A stretch of 64,000 bases of DNA from Haliclona indistincta (taxonomy: Eukaryota > Porifera > Demospongiae > Haplosclerida > Chalinidae): contig OZ024787.1 in the NCBI GenBank assembly GCA_964017065.1, positions 4,203,569 through 4,267,568 on the forward strand, read 5' to 3'. Shown one piece after another: positions 33,760 through 45,917 of the stretch. Position numbers and translations under genes: made by a program. The notes under the pieces are model-generated. The model searched no databases. It was not told the DNA's origin and worked only from the letters and a program-made list of their open reading frames with translations. The first letter of the stretch is position 1; the number at the start of each line of letters is the position of its first letter.

Positions 33760-34978
33760 AAAAAACATTTTAACCAAAATGCAAGAGATTTAGGGTTGGT
33801 ACATTTATCGAAAAAGTATGGAAACAAGATTATGAAATGAAAGGATTGTAACAATAGCAGTGTAATGATACCTCCCTATTAAATTAACCACAACTATCGA
33901 AAGCAGTTAATTTAGGGAGGTATCATTACACAGCTATTGTTACAATCCTTTCATTTCATAATCTTGTTTCCGCCATACTTTTTCGATAAATGTACCAACC
34001 CTAAATCTCTTGCATTTTGGTTAAAATGTTTTTTAATACTTGTTTCTTTTCTTTTTTTATTAATGACTTAGTTGGCATACAGTGTATAAAGAGAACTATA
34101 GCTATCAGCTCGGGCTGCATTCCGGCGATCAGGCGTCTCTGCACTGAACTAGTGCAACACGTATCATGCAACATTAGCTAAGCTTAGGCTAACATTCTTA
34201 CAAGCCTGAACAGACAAATCCAGTGTAACAGTGAAGATTTGCTCGTACAGACTGCTGTGAACACTGCTAGTGGCAGCAGCACTCGCGTTCCAAGCAATTT
34301 GTACTAAGGTGCGCTTGTATTAGAATAATTACATACACGGGCGTGCGCGAGTAGGCGTAACCTAGTAACGGAGTTCAAACAGAATGATGGAATGGAGTCT
34401 GTTATGGACCAAAAATCGCTGTTTTTCTGGAAATACTCGCTTCTGCTAGTGTTTTAGGCTTAAATAGATATCAGGTGCACTGCTCCCAACGACTAGTGTA
34501 GTTTCTGTGTAGGTTTTGTCTCGAATAGCTCACTAGCCACGACGCTAGGCTCTCTGAAGAAGAAGAATAAGAAGAAGAAGAAAGAAGATGAACAAACGGG
34601 TGACCACGTGAACTCTGGTTTACCACCTTAGACCTGGTTTCTTGTGCTTCTGAAGGTCTCTTTGTAATCGCACAAATCGTGCAAAGAGCTTCAGAGCGTT
34701 AGATTAGCTTGAAACGCCCGTACGGCGAAGATATGGCAGTGCCGTAGTAGTGCCTCCGGGCGAGTCGCCATCTTTCCATGCCCATAGCAACTTGCCTTAC
34801 AGTCTTTATTAGTAGACTCATTGTAAGCGCTTATCTCTTAGGATAGCCCCTAGGTAGTTAAAATACCCCTGATGTCGTCAACAGCCAAGATATACGTGAA
34901 TTATTGCGTTTAGCCTAAGTGTAGCCGCCATCTTATTTTCCGCCCAACCCTAAATATGCCACGACTACCGCGTGGCAT
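33760..34978. mobile_element. Second fold-back element, related to the one at 24607
   Basis: The left part is an inverted pair (GATTTAGGGTTGGTACATTT near 33790 and its inverse near 34000). The right end has a hairpin, TGCCACG..CGTGGCA, preceded by GTAGCCGCCATCTT and CAACCCTAAATA, as in the first family. It is flanked by AAGTATT (33753-33759, 34979-34985). No transposase is seen. Confidence 0.7.
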
Positions 34979-34989
34979 AAGTATTAGTT

Positions 34990-35142
34990 ATTGCCCTCAC
35001 GCGAGGGCATTAACCGACATTAATGACCGCGGGAAAGTCGGTTGCCCGAGTTACGGTCGAGGGCGCAGCCCGAGACTGTACGAGGCAACCGACTTTCCCG
35101 AGGTCATTAATGTCGGTTAATGCCCGAGTTGTGTAGGGCAAT
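34990..35142. repeat. MITE with long inverted repeats
   Basis: The ends are ATTGCCCT and AGGGCAAT. Inside them are 45-bp arms (GGCATTAACCGACATTAATG and its inverse, then GGAAAGTCGGTTGCC and its inverse). From 35143 to 35430 I see only a looser inverted pair (TTACATAGT near 35152 and ACTATGTAA near 35308). Confidence 0.75.
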
Positions 35143-35429
35143 AAATGATTTATTACATAGTTCATCACTGTGAGCGCAATAACATAGCGAATTTTTCAAA
35201 CTCGCAAAGACGCAACGGTCTGTTGCTATAGAAGACGCTACGCGCGGTCAATAACCTACATTAATGCCCTCGAATAGAGCAATCTGATTGGTGAATGATG
35301 ACGTACTATGTAATAATAAAAGTTTTTCATAATTTTACTTTGAATTGTCAAGTCATTTAGAAAATTATTTTCAAGTCAGTATGTTGATCATTACAGTGCA
35401 GCAGCGCACCAGTGATTAATTTGTGCGAT

Positions 35430-35690
35430 TCTTTTTATCCAGTTTAACTAAAGAGAAGGAAGATAGAGCTCGCTATAATCGATGACCTGCTGGTAAGTGC
35501 GTGTATTTGGAAGTGTGTTTTTTACATTTAAAATTTTATGTCTCTCCTCTGTATCACAGACATATGAATTTAGTCATAGCTGCAGCATGGTCCATACTTA
35601 ATTCAGAAGTATAGTGGCTAAGTTGATACAGTGACATCTTACTGAGAGCCTCCCTCCAGTAGCAGAGTCAGCAAACTAACACTACCACAC
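35430..35690 (+). pseudogene. Relic of MKK exons 11-12 beside P4
   Basis: TTTTTATCCAG is followed by TTTAACTAAAGAGAAGGAAG (exon 11), a CTGGTAAGTG donor, TATCACAG, then a decayed exon 12 with in-frame stops, ending near GCAGAGTCAGCAAACTAACA. The splice sites survive better than the frame. Confidence 0.8.
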
Positions 35691-35957
35691 AATCCATTCC
35701 GCTCTCTCTCACTTCCAGTTCCGTTCCCTCTCGTGTGTACATGAAATTATCTTGTTTCAAATTTATGCTCTTATAAAAAGATTATTTAAAAGTGCAGTAA
35801 AACATACAGATTCGTTTTTTATGAAGTTGGGAAGATTGATGTTTGCGGATTGGTAGGACAAAAAAATCAAAGATTGTAAATTTTATAAAAAGCTAATACT
35901 ACGTTGTGCATCAAGGGTTAAATCAAAAATACAGGCATTATAATTATAGAGGTGATA

Positions 35958-38900
35958 TTAATCAACATTTTGATCATCATCTTCGCTCTGGTCATCTTCC
36001 TTCTGATGATTATTTTCTTCAATCTTATCATCTATTGGAACTGGTTCATAAATGTTTCCCGCTCGGCACCTCCTCTGTCGAGCATCAGTGACCCACTTCC
36101 TCAAGCCAGACAACCGTTTCTTCAAATCAGACAGCACGTGGAATCCAAACCATGCCGCTGGCAGCAAGAGCAGCATGGACTGCAGTGTCAAAGCAGGAAT
36201 TGAGGCAGTGCTATCGATATTAGTGAGATATGAGCGGTAGATACTGATAGCGATCACCATAGCCAGAGCTAAGAACACAGCTGCATCTAGTCGGTTATAC
36301 TTCTTTGATGGCGAACTTGGTGAACTTGCCAAATTCACTGAGGTGCTTCCTTGGACAGTATCATCCAATTCTTGTTGTAAGGATGCCTGCTGTTGTTCAT
36401 CCTTTTCAGTATGGTTGTAGCCATATGGTTGAAATACGATGAAAAACGCAGCTGCTGCACAGCAAATCAGCATCTGAGATAACAGCTGGATGTCATGTGG
36501 AAAAACAAGATAAATTAACACCATGAGAATACGCAAGACAAAGTAGGCACCTGAGACCCAACGAAAGTCATAAACACCACAGGAAGAAAAGCAACTGCTT
36601 CCAAAACAGCATTTGAAGTCAACACTGCATAGCTCTGTTTCAGTATTAAATGTTGCTGTACGCCACATACCTGTCTGATGCACATTCCTATTTTTAACTC
36701 TGCCTTTGCAGCATGTAAGATTCCTCTGGCTTTGCTCACCTAATGGAAGGCTCCTGAAGTTAGCCTGGAGTCCTTTAAGAAGATAGTGGAGAAAGCCTTC
36801 AGATCCTTGTTTTCCATAGCGAAGTATGAGCAATGAAAAAGGTACCATGAACAGGTACACACAAAATATAAGTGCTAGAGCAAGATACTGTATAATGTCA
36901 TCAGGATATCTCTTGGTGCCATCCATATAAAGAACATAACCGTCTCCGTTGATAAGTGTATTGGGAGAGATGAGCATGCAGGTAGTGACAGCTATCTTCA
37001 TGTAAGACAGGACAAAGAATGCTGCCACACCAGAGATGAGAAAATCACGATTACTAGAGAACAATACTCGGTTGAAGTAATAAAGTACTTTTTTGCACCC
37101 AGTCCTACTATGGTGGCTGTCTTGATTCTGGTCATCATCGAAATAACAACACCACACCGTGTTTCTCATATCGTGACACCTGTACACTATCGCCATGGCG
37201 ATTACAAGCACAAGTGGCAATAAAGCAACACAGTAGTTCAATGCTATGACAAATGTTATTGACATGTCAGGATGAATACAGAATCGGCTATAGTCGGGTA
37301 GCCGTAATTCCAAATTCAACATGTCGTAGAGCATATAGTAAAATTTCTTGAGTGCTTGAGGATACCAGAGGGCTCCATCAAGATCCATAGGAACTACTGT
37401 CGTAACCATTTGAGCAAAAAACACCGGAGCATTGTATTTTCCTGATGCAATTTTGATACCAAATCGATAAACAAACCAAAGAAATACCAACGGAAATAGA
37501 AATTTGTAAAGAATGAAAGACAAAATTCGAAACGGCAAAGAGAAATTTTCGTCATAGTTGATACAATCGTATGATTCTGAATTGACAGCAAAACAATAGC
37601 CATCAATGCACTTGCTACAGAGCGTTCCATTTCTATTTACTGTATGGCAAAGCTTGTGTTGCACATCATGAAAACTTTCTACTGAGACGGTATTGTTTTT
37701 ATAAGAACAGAACCGACATAATGCCATGACAACAGTCATGTTATCAAAAGGAGAATGACCAATCCAATAGCCCCGGACAATGTCAGAGTGCACTGGCATA
37801 GTATTCGTATCACATACTAACTTATTGTCATAATCATTTGCTACGCACGTGCACTGACCTTGTATAAGCTTGAAGCCTGGTGGACAATCCATGAAAGTAA
37901 CGTTAAGTGTTGCCATAATCGAGTTCGGTGTGTTGACAGTCTGCAGTGCAACTGCTCCACTCTTGACATCACAGTTTAGCTGATGCAGTAGAATAGAGTT
38001 GTGTGCAAGATAGTGAGAGTGATCACTAAGAATCACGTAAGGAGAGAGAGACCGAGCAGCAAATAATGTATAGTTACTGACATCGTGACCAAAATCATCA
38101 AGTATTGTCAAGTTAAAATTGTTCCATCTTCCAGGTATTACATTGTTCAACGATATCTCCACTGTTGGCTTATTATTGAGACCAAACTTTGATGGAGCTG
38201 ACATTATCTCATCACCACATTCATTGCCACCATAGTCCCATTTCTTCTTGCTTAAGCTAGCGTTATTCCAACAAAAAACAGCTGACATATTGCTCAGGTC
38301 ATCACGCGGTGGACCAAAAGCTCTTCCCCAAAGACAAGGCTGAGGCGAAGAGGTGTAGATGGCATTGGGCTTGCCCATTGCAGTATTGTTGATAAACTTG
38401 AACTTAACATCCCATTTACAAGGATCCTTCATCAAGTCATAATATCGGATGAAGCAGTTACCAGAAGAGATAGAATCCTGACCAGTCAATGAAGTGGCAT
38501 ATATTGCTCCTCCTAAGTAATACGCTGTGTTGTTGATGAACTCCATCGTAGTGACTTGATCTAGAACAAAGAAAGCATTGCCGAGCAATGCAATGGCACC
38601 ACCTTGACGAGCAGAGTTGTTGACAAATTTATAATTTGCAGAATTCTTGAAATGTATACCTGTGTTGGCACCAGCTATTGCAGTGTGTCTATTGTTAGTA
38701 AAGACAGCCGAACCAGAAAATTGAATTGGAATTGAATCGAGATAAACAGTGCCTTTTCCAACTGACTGTTCATCACGAATACTATGGTCAATGCTAGGTG
38801 GACGATTGGAGTCAAACGAACATTGTTCTAGCACTGGTGCAATGATGGCACCATCATGTGTTACTTCATGCCAGCCTATCATAGAGATGGCAGATCCTAT

Positions 38901-40097
38901 TGGAGCTATGTTGCCGTTCCATTTACCATACTCAATGGTCAATTTATTAGTCGGAGAAGAACTATTTTCTCGTGTAGCACCAAAAAACATACCACCTCCA
39001 CTAGTATGAGCCTCGTTATTGACAAAAGCGTTTATAAAAATTGAAATATTATTGTGGTGCATATCACTGACTTGGGGCCCTCTACTAGAAATGCTTGATG
39101 CAAAGTTGACCCTCAGACCACCTCCTTGCTGTGTTACTTGGTTACTATCAAAACTACACAATTCAAAAAGAACCTTGTTATTGTGGCAACTATCCTGAAG
39201 TTCCACAAATGCACCTCCTCCATAAACAGCTTGGTTACCAATAAAATGACAGTGAATAACAAAGATTGAAGAGAGACTGCTATTTCCTTTAAAGAATACA
39301 GACAAACCTCCTCCACGGCCAAATGAAACATGGTCTGCTAAATGAGGTACCATGAATACTCGGCTTTCATTCTTAGCCTCATTGTAGTAAAAGTTTGAGT
39401 TCAAAATGCTGAATGTTCCTCCTGTCCTGAACTCTCCCGGAACATTACTGGTGTCTTCACAGTAGTCGTTACCCGGGAGACAATAGGGAAATTCAATATA
39501 CAGGCCTCCGCCAACAGTTTGCCCTCCAGTGTTGTTCATAAAGTTACACGAACTGATCTCGTTGTTTCCGATTGTCGCGAAAAATTGAACCGCGATTCCT
39601 TTGCTGTAGGACACATTGACTTGGTTCAAGGTGACGTCTTTACATAGCTGAAAGAACAACGACACGTTGTATTTGGCGAAATTATTGCTTTTGCTAACGC
39701 GAGAGTTGCTCAGCTGTTCGTATCCACAGCCATAGAAAGAGACATTAGAGATGTGGACGGTTGTTGCGTGGTGAAAGGCCAGTCCGGCGCCATCGCTGCA
39801 ATTCACCATCACCTCGCTAGCTGGAGCTTGTCCAGAGATATTCACGTTCTTTACATAGTCGAACTTGTGGTGAGCAGAATGCCTTAGCGCGTATGTTCCG
39901 CGCTCGATAGTAACAGTAGTATCGTTAGTGACGCCCTCGAGTGCCATACTAAGATTACTGCACTTACCAACTCCTGACAAACAGGCGGTTGAGTTGTCTT
40001 TTCCCGACGTGGAGACGACCACAATTTTCCCGCCATAGCAGTGCGGTAGAGTAGCAGATAGCATCGCAACTACCAACATTAACATACTCCTTGCCAT
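35958..40097 (-). CDS. P4: beta-helix multi-pass membrane protein (intact)
   Basis: Single exon, 1379 aa from the ATG at 40097 (MARSMLMLVVAMLSATLPHC, signal peptide). Domain order is as in P1: Pmp-like GGxx/FxxN ectodomain to about 640, Cys-rich neck (CPPGFKLIQGQCTC, NGTLCSKCIDGYC), eight or so hydrophobic segments, then a longer acidic tail rich in Asp/Glu/Gln (QKEDDQSEDDDQNVD). An inserted SSPS precedes KKYNRLDAAV, shared only with P7. No lesion is seen, so this and P1 are the best candidates for working genes. An MKK relic lies 270 bp beyond its stop. Confidence 0.87.
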   Translation of the reverse strand: MARSMLMLVVAMLSATLPHCYGGKIVVVSTSGKDNSTACLSGVGKCSNLSMALEGVTNDTTVTIERGTYALRHSAHHKFDYVKNVNISGQAPASEVMVNCSDGAGLAFHHATTVHISNVSFYGCGYEQLSNSRVSKSNNFAKYNVSLFFQLCKDVTLNQVNVSYSKGIAVQFFATIGNNEISSCNFMNNTGGQTVGGGLYIEFPYCLPGNDYCEDTSNVPGEFRTGGTFSILNSNFYYNEAKNESRVFMVPHLADHVSFGRGGGLSVFFKGNSSLSSIFVIHCHFIGNQAVYGGGAFVELQDSCHNNKVLFELCSFDSNQVTQQGGGLRVNFASSISSRGPQVSDMHHNNISIFINAFVNNEAHTSGGGMFFGATRENSSSPTNKLTIEYGKWNGNIAPIGSAISMIGWHEVTHDGAIIAPVLEQCSFDSNRPPSIDHSIRDEQSVGKGTVYLDSIPIQFSGSAVFTNNRHTAIAGANTGIHFKNSANYKFVNNSARQGGAIALLGNAFFVLDQVTTMEFINNTAYYLGGAIYATSLTGQDSISSGNCFIRYYDLMKDPCKWDVKFKFINNTAMGKPNAIYTSSPQPCLWGRAFGPPRDDLSNMSAVFCWNNASLSKKKWDYGGNECGDEIMSAPSKFGLNNKPTVEISLNNVIPGRWNNFNLTILDDFGHDVSNYTLFAARSLSPYVILSDHSHYLAHNSILLHQLNCDVKSGAVALQTVNTPNSIMATLNVTFMDCPPGFKLIQGQCTCVANDYDNKLVCDTNTMPVHSDIVRGYWIGHSPFDNMTVVMALCRFCSYKNNTVSVESFHDVQHKLCHTVNRNGTLCSKCIDGYCFAVNSESYDCINYDENFSLPFRILSFILYKFLFPLVFLWFVYRFGIKIASGKYNAPVFFAQMVTTVVPMDLDGALWYPQALKKFYYMLYDMLNLELRLPDYSRFCIHPDMSITFVIALNYCVALLPLVLVIAMAIVYRCHDMRNTVWCCYFDDDQNQDSHHSRTGCKKVLYYFNRVLFSSNRDFLISGVAAFFVLSYMKIAVTTCMLISPNTLINGDGYVLYMDGTKRYPDDIIQYLALALIFCVYLFMVPFSLLILRYGKQGSEGFLHYLLKGLQANFRSLPLGEQSQRNLTCCKGRVKNRNVHQTGMWRTATFNTETELCSVDFKCCFGSSCFSSCGVYDFRWVSGAYFVLRILMVLIYLVFPHDIQLLSQMLICCAAAAFFIVFQPYGYNHTEKDEQQQASLQQELDDTVQGSTSVNLASSPSSPSKKYNRLDAAVFLALAMVIAISIYRSYLTNIDSTASIPALTLQSMLLLLPAAWFGFHVLSDLKKRLSGLRKWVTDARQRRCRAGNIYEPVPIDDKIEENNHQKEDDQSEDDDQNVD

Positions 40098-40757
40098 AGT
40101 ACAGTATAACAGCTCAAGGCTAGGGTGTCCAATGAAAATCGGCCGTCACAGATTTAGCAGGCTTGCATCTCAGTGTCACTGTGTAGACTGGGTTGACTAA
40201 GTCCTTCCTTTTTGCAGAAAAATTCAGGGTTCACGCCCACGCATGTATTTTGGCTTGGTTTGTATCTCAGAAAGTCGCGACGCAACCCTAATAATTTAGT
40301 GGCAGCGGAAGTAGGCGTAACCATAGGCATAGCAATGGCGGGACAATAATATGGGCGTTGAGTATGAGAGAAACATTGCTGTACTACGATGTTATTAGCG
40401 AGCTTCTGACCAAGGTTAGGTGGTTATATGTTGTAGAATAGTTACAAGAAACAACTGGAATTGTTTTGGTAAAGGTATCTTTATGGTTTCGCAGGTTTTG
40501 AATCCTTAAACGTTTACCGGGGCTTTTGTCGCTCCTATATATCTTGCTATAGATGGAAGCTGGTAAGCGGGACACGCCGAATAACATTTCTGTGAACAAG
40601 TTTGATACCTATACATACTGCTATGTCTAAAATAAAGTAAAAATACACAAATAAACAAATTTGTGAACAGTCTATAGGCAGCTGTTCTGTGAAATGCATG
40701 TCATGAACTTAAATTGAAGACTAAAACATCTGCCATAGTAAAGGTGTAGGTAAATTA
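40098..40757. other. Gene-free stretch upstream of P4
   Basis: The upstream sequence here differs from that before the other receptors: the GCGGCAGCACGTGAGC block is absent. No convincing exon or repeat is visible. Confidence 0.4.
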
Positions 40758-41288
40758 TTAATGATTTAACACCCATCTTGAGAAAAACTTCACCGTACTG
40801 CTGCCTAACTCTAGCGTTAGGTCCAAGGAGTTAATATTTGTATAAGCATCTGTACAAATTCCATATGCTTCTACAAATACACGACTGACTTGCGGGAGAA
40901 GCAATGCCTTGTTTTTATGAAGATGCTCTCCTACTAGAATTACTGCGGTGAGTACTGCCCTGGTTAGCATTTCAGAATCTGTGCTTTCATTTGTACTCTC
41001 TCTCCATTTTGTGAGTGAATCTTCCATTGTACAGTTGGTCTCATCATCATTGATAATAGCAACATGCAACTTGTAGCAAGTGCTACATATTACATCTGTT
41101 GGCTGTATAGTAACTTCACTACCTGTAGTTGCATACAGGTAGTGTGATACAGCAGCTGGATCTGGGCTATATACTATCGGCAGAACCTTGTGCCGGGCTT
41201 TGGATTTGCTCCACATGTTACGCAACTGGCTTGTTGGTTTATTATCTTGTACAAATGAGTGTAACACTTCTAAGAAACACAGAAACAC
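40758..41288 (-). CDS. Hypothetical exon or gene fragment, up to 176 codons
   Basis: The open frame has no ATG near its start but has an acceptor-like TTTGCAG just upstream (minus strand, about 41289-41295), so it is more likely a last exon than a whole gene. It contains two CxxC-like cysteines (DVICSTCYKLHVAIINDDE) and an otherwise mixed helical sequence. I recognise no domain. It could be part of a dispersed repeat-encoded gene. Confidence 0.4.
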   Translation of the reverse strand: MFLCFLEVLHSFVQDNKPTSQLRNMWSKSKARHKVLPIVYSPDPAAVSHYLYATTGSEVTIQPTDVICSTCYKLHVAIINDDETNCTMEDSLTKWRESTNESTDSEMLTRAVLTAVILVGEHLHKNKALLLPQVSRVFVEAYGICTDAYTNINSLDLTLELGSSTVKFFSRWVLNH

Positions 41289-41295
41289 TGCAAAC

Positions 41296-42524
41296 TAAGA
41301 AAGGGTTTCCTTAGTGGAAGTTACCCCAAACACAGCCTCTAACCTGTCTATTGCCTCGAATGCAGGCATGCAACCTTTTGCTCTGAGGTTGACTATACTT
41401 TGGGTTGGTGCATTTACCTGTGGGGTTTGTTGGAACAAAGTCAATTGTGAGATGACATCTCTGAGCTTCTATCAAGAACACTAGTCTTCTTGCACACTAG
41501 TCTGTCAGGCTGTCAATTAAGATGTTTCTCTATGAATTTTTTTTCTCTCCCCAGCTTCTAAAGAGAAGGCACAGGTCGGCAGGCACTTCCCCTGCACTCA
41601 TGTTGATGGACCTGAAGTTTATTAGTCGCTTATTACTAATGTTGTAGCTAATTTTGTCAATACGAATTTACGATAATATTGTGTATAACAAAAATGTGAA
41701 TTTTCTGACACACAGATTATGGACACACTTACTTAATACATTATACAATACATTTATGTATATTCCACAAAATTAATACTGTCTCAAAGTTACTGATTCA
41801 TGGAAACAAATTTGTGCTAAGGTTGAACAACACAAGCAGTGATCCCTTAGTGTTTTGATTGGCAGCTGTTATTTTGGCTTGGGATTTGCGTAGGCGCTCG
41901 AGTTTTGTACCGCAAGGAAGCTCTATCATCGTTCATTTAGCATATCAAATATTAATGCTTTGTGGTACCGTACACGGAAGCTGTAACATCAACAGTGACG
42001 GCATGCCTTGTCGCTCAGAACCCGGAAGTTTCGTGCGTGGGCGGTAGCTGATTGCAACCAAATCTACCTAAATAAGCGTTTGCGCGAAACATTGCGTCGC
42101 GACTTCAAACGCCTATGCTACAAGACTGGCGAGAGCTGCGCACAATGCAAACTATGTGCGATACTAGTGTTACAACAGCATGCAGCACCACACTTCCTCG
42201 ACTAGACTTCCTCACACATGAAGCTCAGTCAGAAGCTCAGTCAGTCGGTCAATATGCCCCTCCCACTTCGACAGTGGAGCCGATAAAGTGCAACGACCTC
42301 GTCAAATTTTGCTCAAAGTTAGTACTTTGGGGCTGGCTACTGAAAAGTACACACAAATAGCAGTGGTTTTGGTGAGTGCAAAATGTAGCCCAGATCATAA
42401 AGAATGCGCAAAAATGTGTTTTCCGAGCACCCTGAAGCCATAAAATGTATTTTGTGGCAGCCATTTTGTTTTTCCTAAATGTTGTGGAATTTGCACTGAA
42501 GCCATAGAAAAATGCCGCCGCCAA
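41296..42524. other. Gene-free stretch
   Basis: No spliced or unspliced coding region could be supported on either strand, and no clear repeat ends were seen. Confidence 0.35.
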
Positions 42525-42526
42525 TA

Positions 42527-42977
42527 CAGCGGTTTTCCAAGATCTTGCAACAATCATGTCAACCGTCAACGGCCTGCCGTAAACAAGGACTGCGCATGCG
42601 CAATGTGATCTCAAGAGGAATGGATCATGCAGCTCTCAGAGCTCTTGTGACAGCTACTGTTGATTTCAGCTCACTTCGAATTTGCGTGACCATGAGCGTG
42701 CGTGCGTGGTCCGAATCACACAATGTGTTTCAATTCAATCACGCACGCACGGCACGCACGGCACCCACTCACGCACGCTCATGGTCACGCAAATTCGAAG
42801 TGAGCTGAAAATTAATCAACAGTAAGCAGCTCAAATCACGTTGGAAGGAAGTAGTAGACGTCTACTTCTAACTTCTCTACGGGTGTACATAGTTGTTATC
42901 TTCTCACAAGCAGAGTTACGGACACGCATGCGTGCGACGCTTGACGGTACAGATCGCAAGATCTTGGAAAACCGCTG
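42527..42977. repeat. Fold-back MITE, CAGCGGTTT family
   Basis: The ends are CAGCGGTTTTCCAAGATCTT and its inverse, with TA on both sides. A second inverted pair inside (TCACTTCGAATTTGCGTGAC and its inverse) makes a long hairpin around GCACGCACGG repeats. It is related to the doubled element in MKK-A intron 4. Confidence 0.75.
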
Positions 42978-43459
42978 TACGTTTAGCGCAGGGGGCGCGC
43001 CGAAAACCTCTGGATTTTTGCGGTTATTTGTATTCTTCAATTTGGCTTAATTTTGCCGGGATATTTTAACACTTTTTCAGAAAGTTGTGGTGTCTGAAGT
43101 ATGTATGACGCCAAATGGCGTCATTAGGGAGTTAAGTGAGAGAAAAATGCAGCAGTCATAAATAATAGAAAAACAGTGAAGTACTTCTAAAAGATAGAGT
43201 GATGTTCAATCAAGCAAATTTTGCTAAAAAGAGCGAAGCATCATGTGATGACTACGTCAACGATGACTTGTTTCCTGAAGAGTAAAAGACGAGAGTTTCA
43301 GAAAATACCACTGGAGAGAAGGCTGAAGAAGTTGGAGAAGACTAACGTTGAAAAAGGAGTTGCTGAAGAAGTTGCAAAAGTGTCTGATACAGCACTGTGA
43401 CAGCAAACTAAAATAAGGGACAGTTTGTAGTGTGCATTAGTTGTATCATGGTTTGTAGT

Positions 43460-43609
43460 TAGTCTGGCCGCTGCCCCTCCCCGCTTATCATTGCAATAAT
43501 TAATTATCTATACACGATTAATATTCATAAAAATCGATGAATGGTAATGTTTGCTAGACCCTACACGCCGTCCACCACCCACTCAATAGGCGGGGAGGGG
43601 CATGCAGCG
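43460..43609. repeat. 150-bp MITE with a 9-bp duplication
   Basis: GTTTGTAGT stands on both sides (43451-43459, 43610-43618). The inverted ends are CGCTGCCCCTCCCCGC and GCGGGGAGGGGCATGCAGCG, slightly imperfect. Neither 42980-43450 nor 43619-44091 holds a supportable gene. Confidence 0.7.
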
Positions 43610-44091
43610 GTTTGTAGTGTGATTAGCTCATTAACTGCGCTCATTGCGCAAATAACGCGCTATTATGCACGGGGAATTCCCTGCGTGACGTGAGTGCACG
43701 GACACGTTTACGAGATTTCTGTCGTCAGGACTTCAACACTCGTTCAAGACCTTTTTCTCCAAGCGCCAGTGCCAGCTCCCATCACCAGCCCACATGCCAA
43801 GGCGTAAGCACGATTGTGACATGTTCCGTTCACCTTGTTTGTATGTCTGATACGTGTACACACAGCTGACCGGGTTAAAAAATCAGTAATGGTAGTCACG
43901 GTACGTCCTTCCTTCCTTCTTCTCTGTTCTCAGAGAATCTCAGCTCCTCTGCTTGAGTTCTATAGGGCCTTCAGCTCTGTCTGACTATAGACACAAATCG
44001 CCTGACACGAACCATAGACTATGCTTGACATGATGTAAACAACTTTAAATGTTTATGTAAAAATTCACTAGTTGCTCATAATTATGACAAG

Positions 44092-45898
44092 AAAATTAAA
44101 AGATTTCTATCGAAATCAAAAGGATGTAGGGTTGTTAAATCTACAACTGGTCCACAATGTAAACTAACAAGGAACAAGCATGGAATGGTAACACGATTGA
44201 CTTGCTAACAGACCATAGATCCCTACATCAGTGGCTGGTGTGGTTGACCTACTTGTTGACTGCTGACACCTAACGTGCATTCAGCTTGTGTACAGCCACT
44301 GATGTAGGGATCTATGGTCTGTTAGCAAGTCAATCGTGTTACCATTCCATGCTTGTTCCTTGTTAGTTTACATTGTGGACCAGTGGTAGATTTAACAACC
44401 CTACATCCTTTTGATTTCAATAGAAATCTTTTAATTTTCTTGTTTGTGTCCTTTTTACTTTTTTAGTGAAGTGCAGTTCAAATATCATGGACGTACTGAG
44501 CCGTCTTTGTTCCACCATTGGTTTAGTTTCTTGTTGTTGATGGCTTTTCTTTATTTTAAACTTGTAGCAAAAAATAATTGTTATGCTATACTATCAGCTC
44601 GCCTACGCATGTATGCATGCCAGAGGAGGTTGGCCACGCGTCATACTTACACGCACGATCACATGACATTGAAATAGCAAAGAGCCCCGCCCACCGATGC
44701 TGCAGCAGAGCTGCTGGCAGTCCAGCTACAGTCAGTGCTGTGCGAATGGAGACCAAATGTACACGAGGCTGTCCACGAGTGATGTAGAACTGCTGCTAGC
44801 AGTGATTGAATGCTGTAGCCTTGACTGGCGGTAGGCTGTGCTCAGTATGCTGTACGACTGTTATAAGCGGTCCTACAATAATGTTGGCAAGCTCCAATGC
44901 TGTTTCAAATGCTCACAGCGTTCCTTCAGCACTCATGGTCACCGTAGACCATCTTCTGCTTCTTCCCAATGTTTCACAGTGTGGCAACCAAAACGGCCAA
45001 GCCTCCTGAAATACGACCTTCTTTTGGTCGGTTAACAACTTCTTGAACGCTTGCAAACAGTTTCGCTCTGTCCTGCGCCTCCAACTAGTAGCAAATCAGC
45101 AAATTCATATAATATGAATAAATTCATGAGGTTCCAAAAGGTTCCAAAAAGTCTATTAATTTAAGTTATTCATGAACTCGGCCTACGCATTGCATACGTA
45201 GAAATGATGATCGATGACGCGTGGCCAACCTCCTCTGTATGCATGCAGTGCATACGAGCCCCGCCCACACTAGTTTGTTGACCTGTACTGTACGGCGGTT
45301 ATAATTTATATCTGGCAAGCGCAGAATGGTGATCCTATAGCTTGCCGTTCTTCGAAGACTCAATGCAGATAATGTGTTCTCCGTGAACCATACGGCGCGG
45401 CGATACTCAAGCTAGTGCTTGGTCACGTGCGCTAACCACTGCTTAGTCACGTGCGTATTGCGCAATCACATTAATGGCGTCTAACACTAAGCTGACAATG
45501 GATCACGATCGAGAAATCGCGGAATTTATATCGCCGTTTCGCTAAAAACTAAGTTCAAAAGGCACATGCCAGGAGAATTTCACGACTGTTCGTGGGTGTT
45601 TTGGTCCCGGCACTGCTCGCGTAAAGGTGCTAGGCGAGTGGAAGAAAGAAGAAGAAAACTAAGATGACGAAACTCGATTTTCACCGTTTCTAGGTTCGTC
45701 AATTTAGTGACAATTTCGAGCAATCTCCTTGCTACTGTAAGATGGGGCAACGCCAGAGAGCAGATTTAGGTGTCTTTTGACGTATAAAATTCATCACCAG
45801 GCGAAATATCAGCGTTTGAACGCTAATACATTGTATGTAGCCGCCATCTTTTTTCTCGTTCAACCCTACATAGGGAGGCACTACCGTGCCTCCCTAAT
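44092..45898. mobile_element. Fold-back composite element, second copy
   Basis: The left hairpin arms (AAATCAAAAGGATGTAGGGT and inverse) and the right stem GGGAGGCAC..GTGCCTCCC are as at 24607-26287. It ends only 20 bp before the predicted start codon of MKK-B. About 350 bp in the centre (44660-45210) differ from the other copies. Confidence 0.75.
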
Positions 45899-45917
45899 AG
45901 TATCTGTATGATTTGAA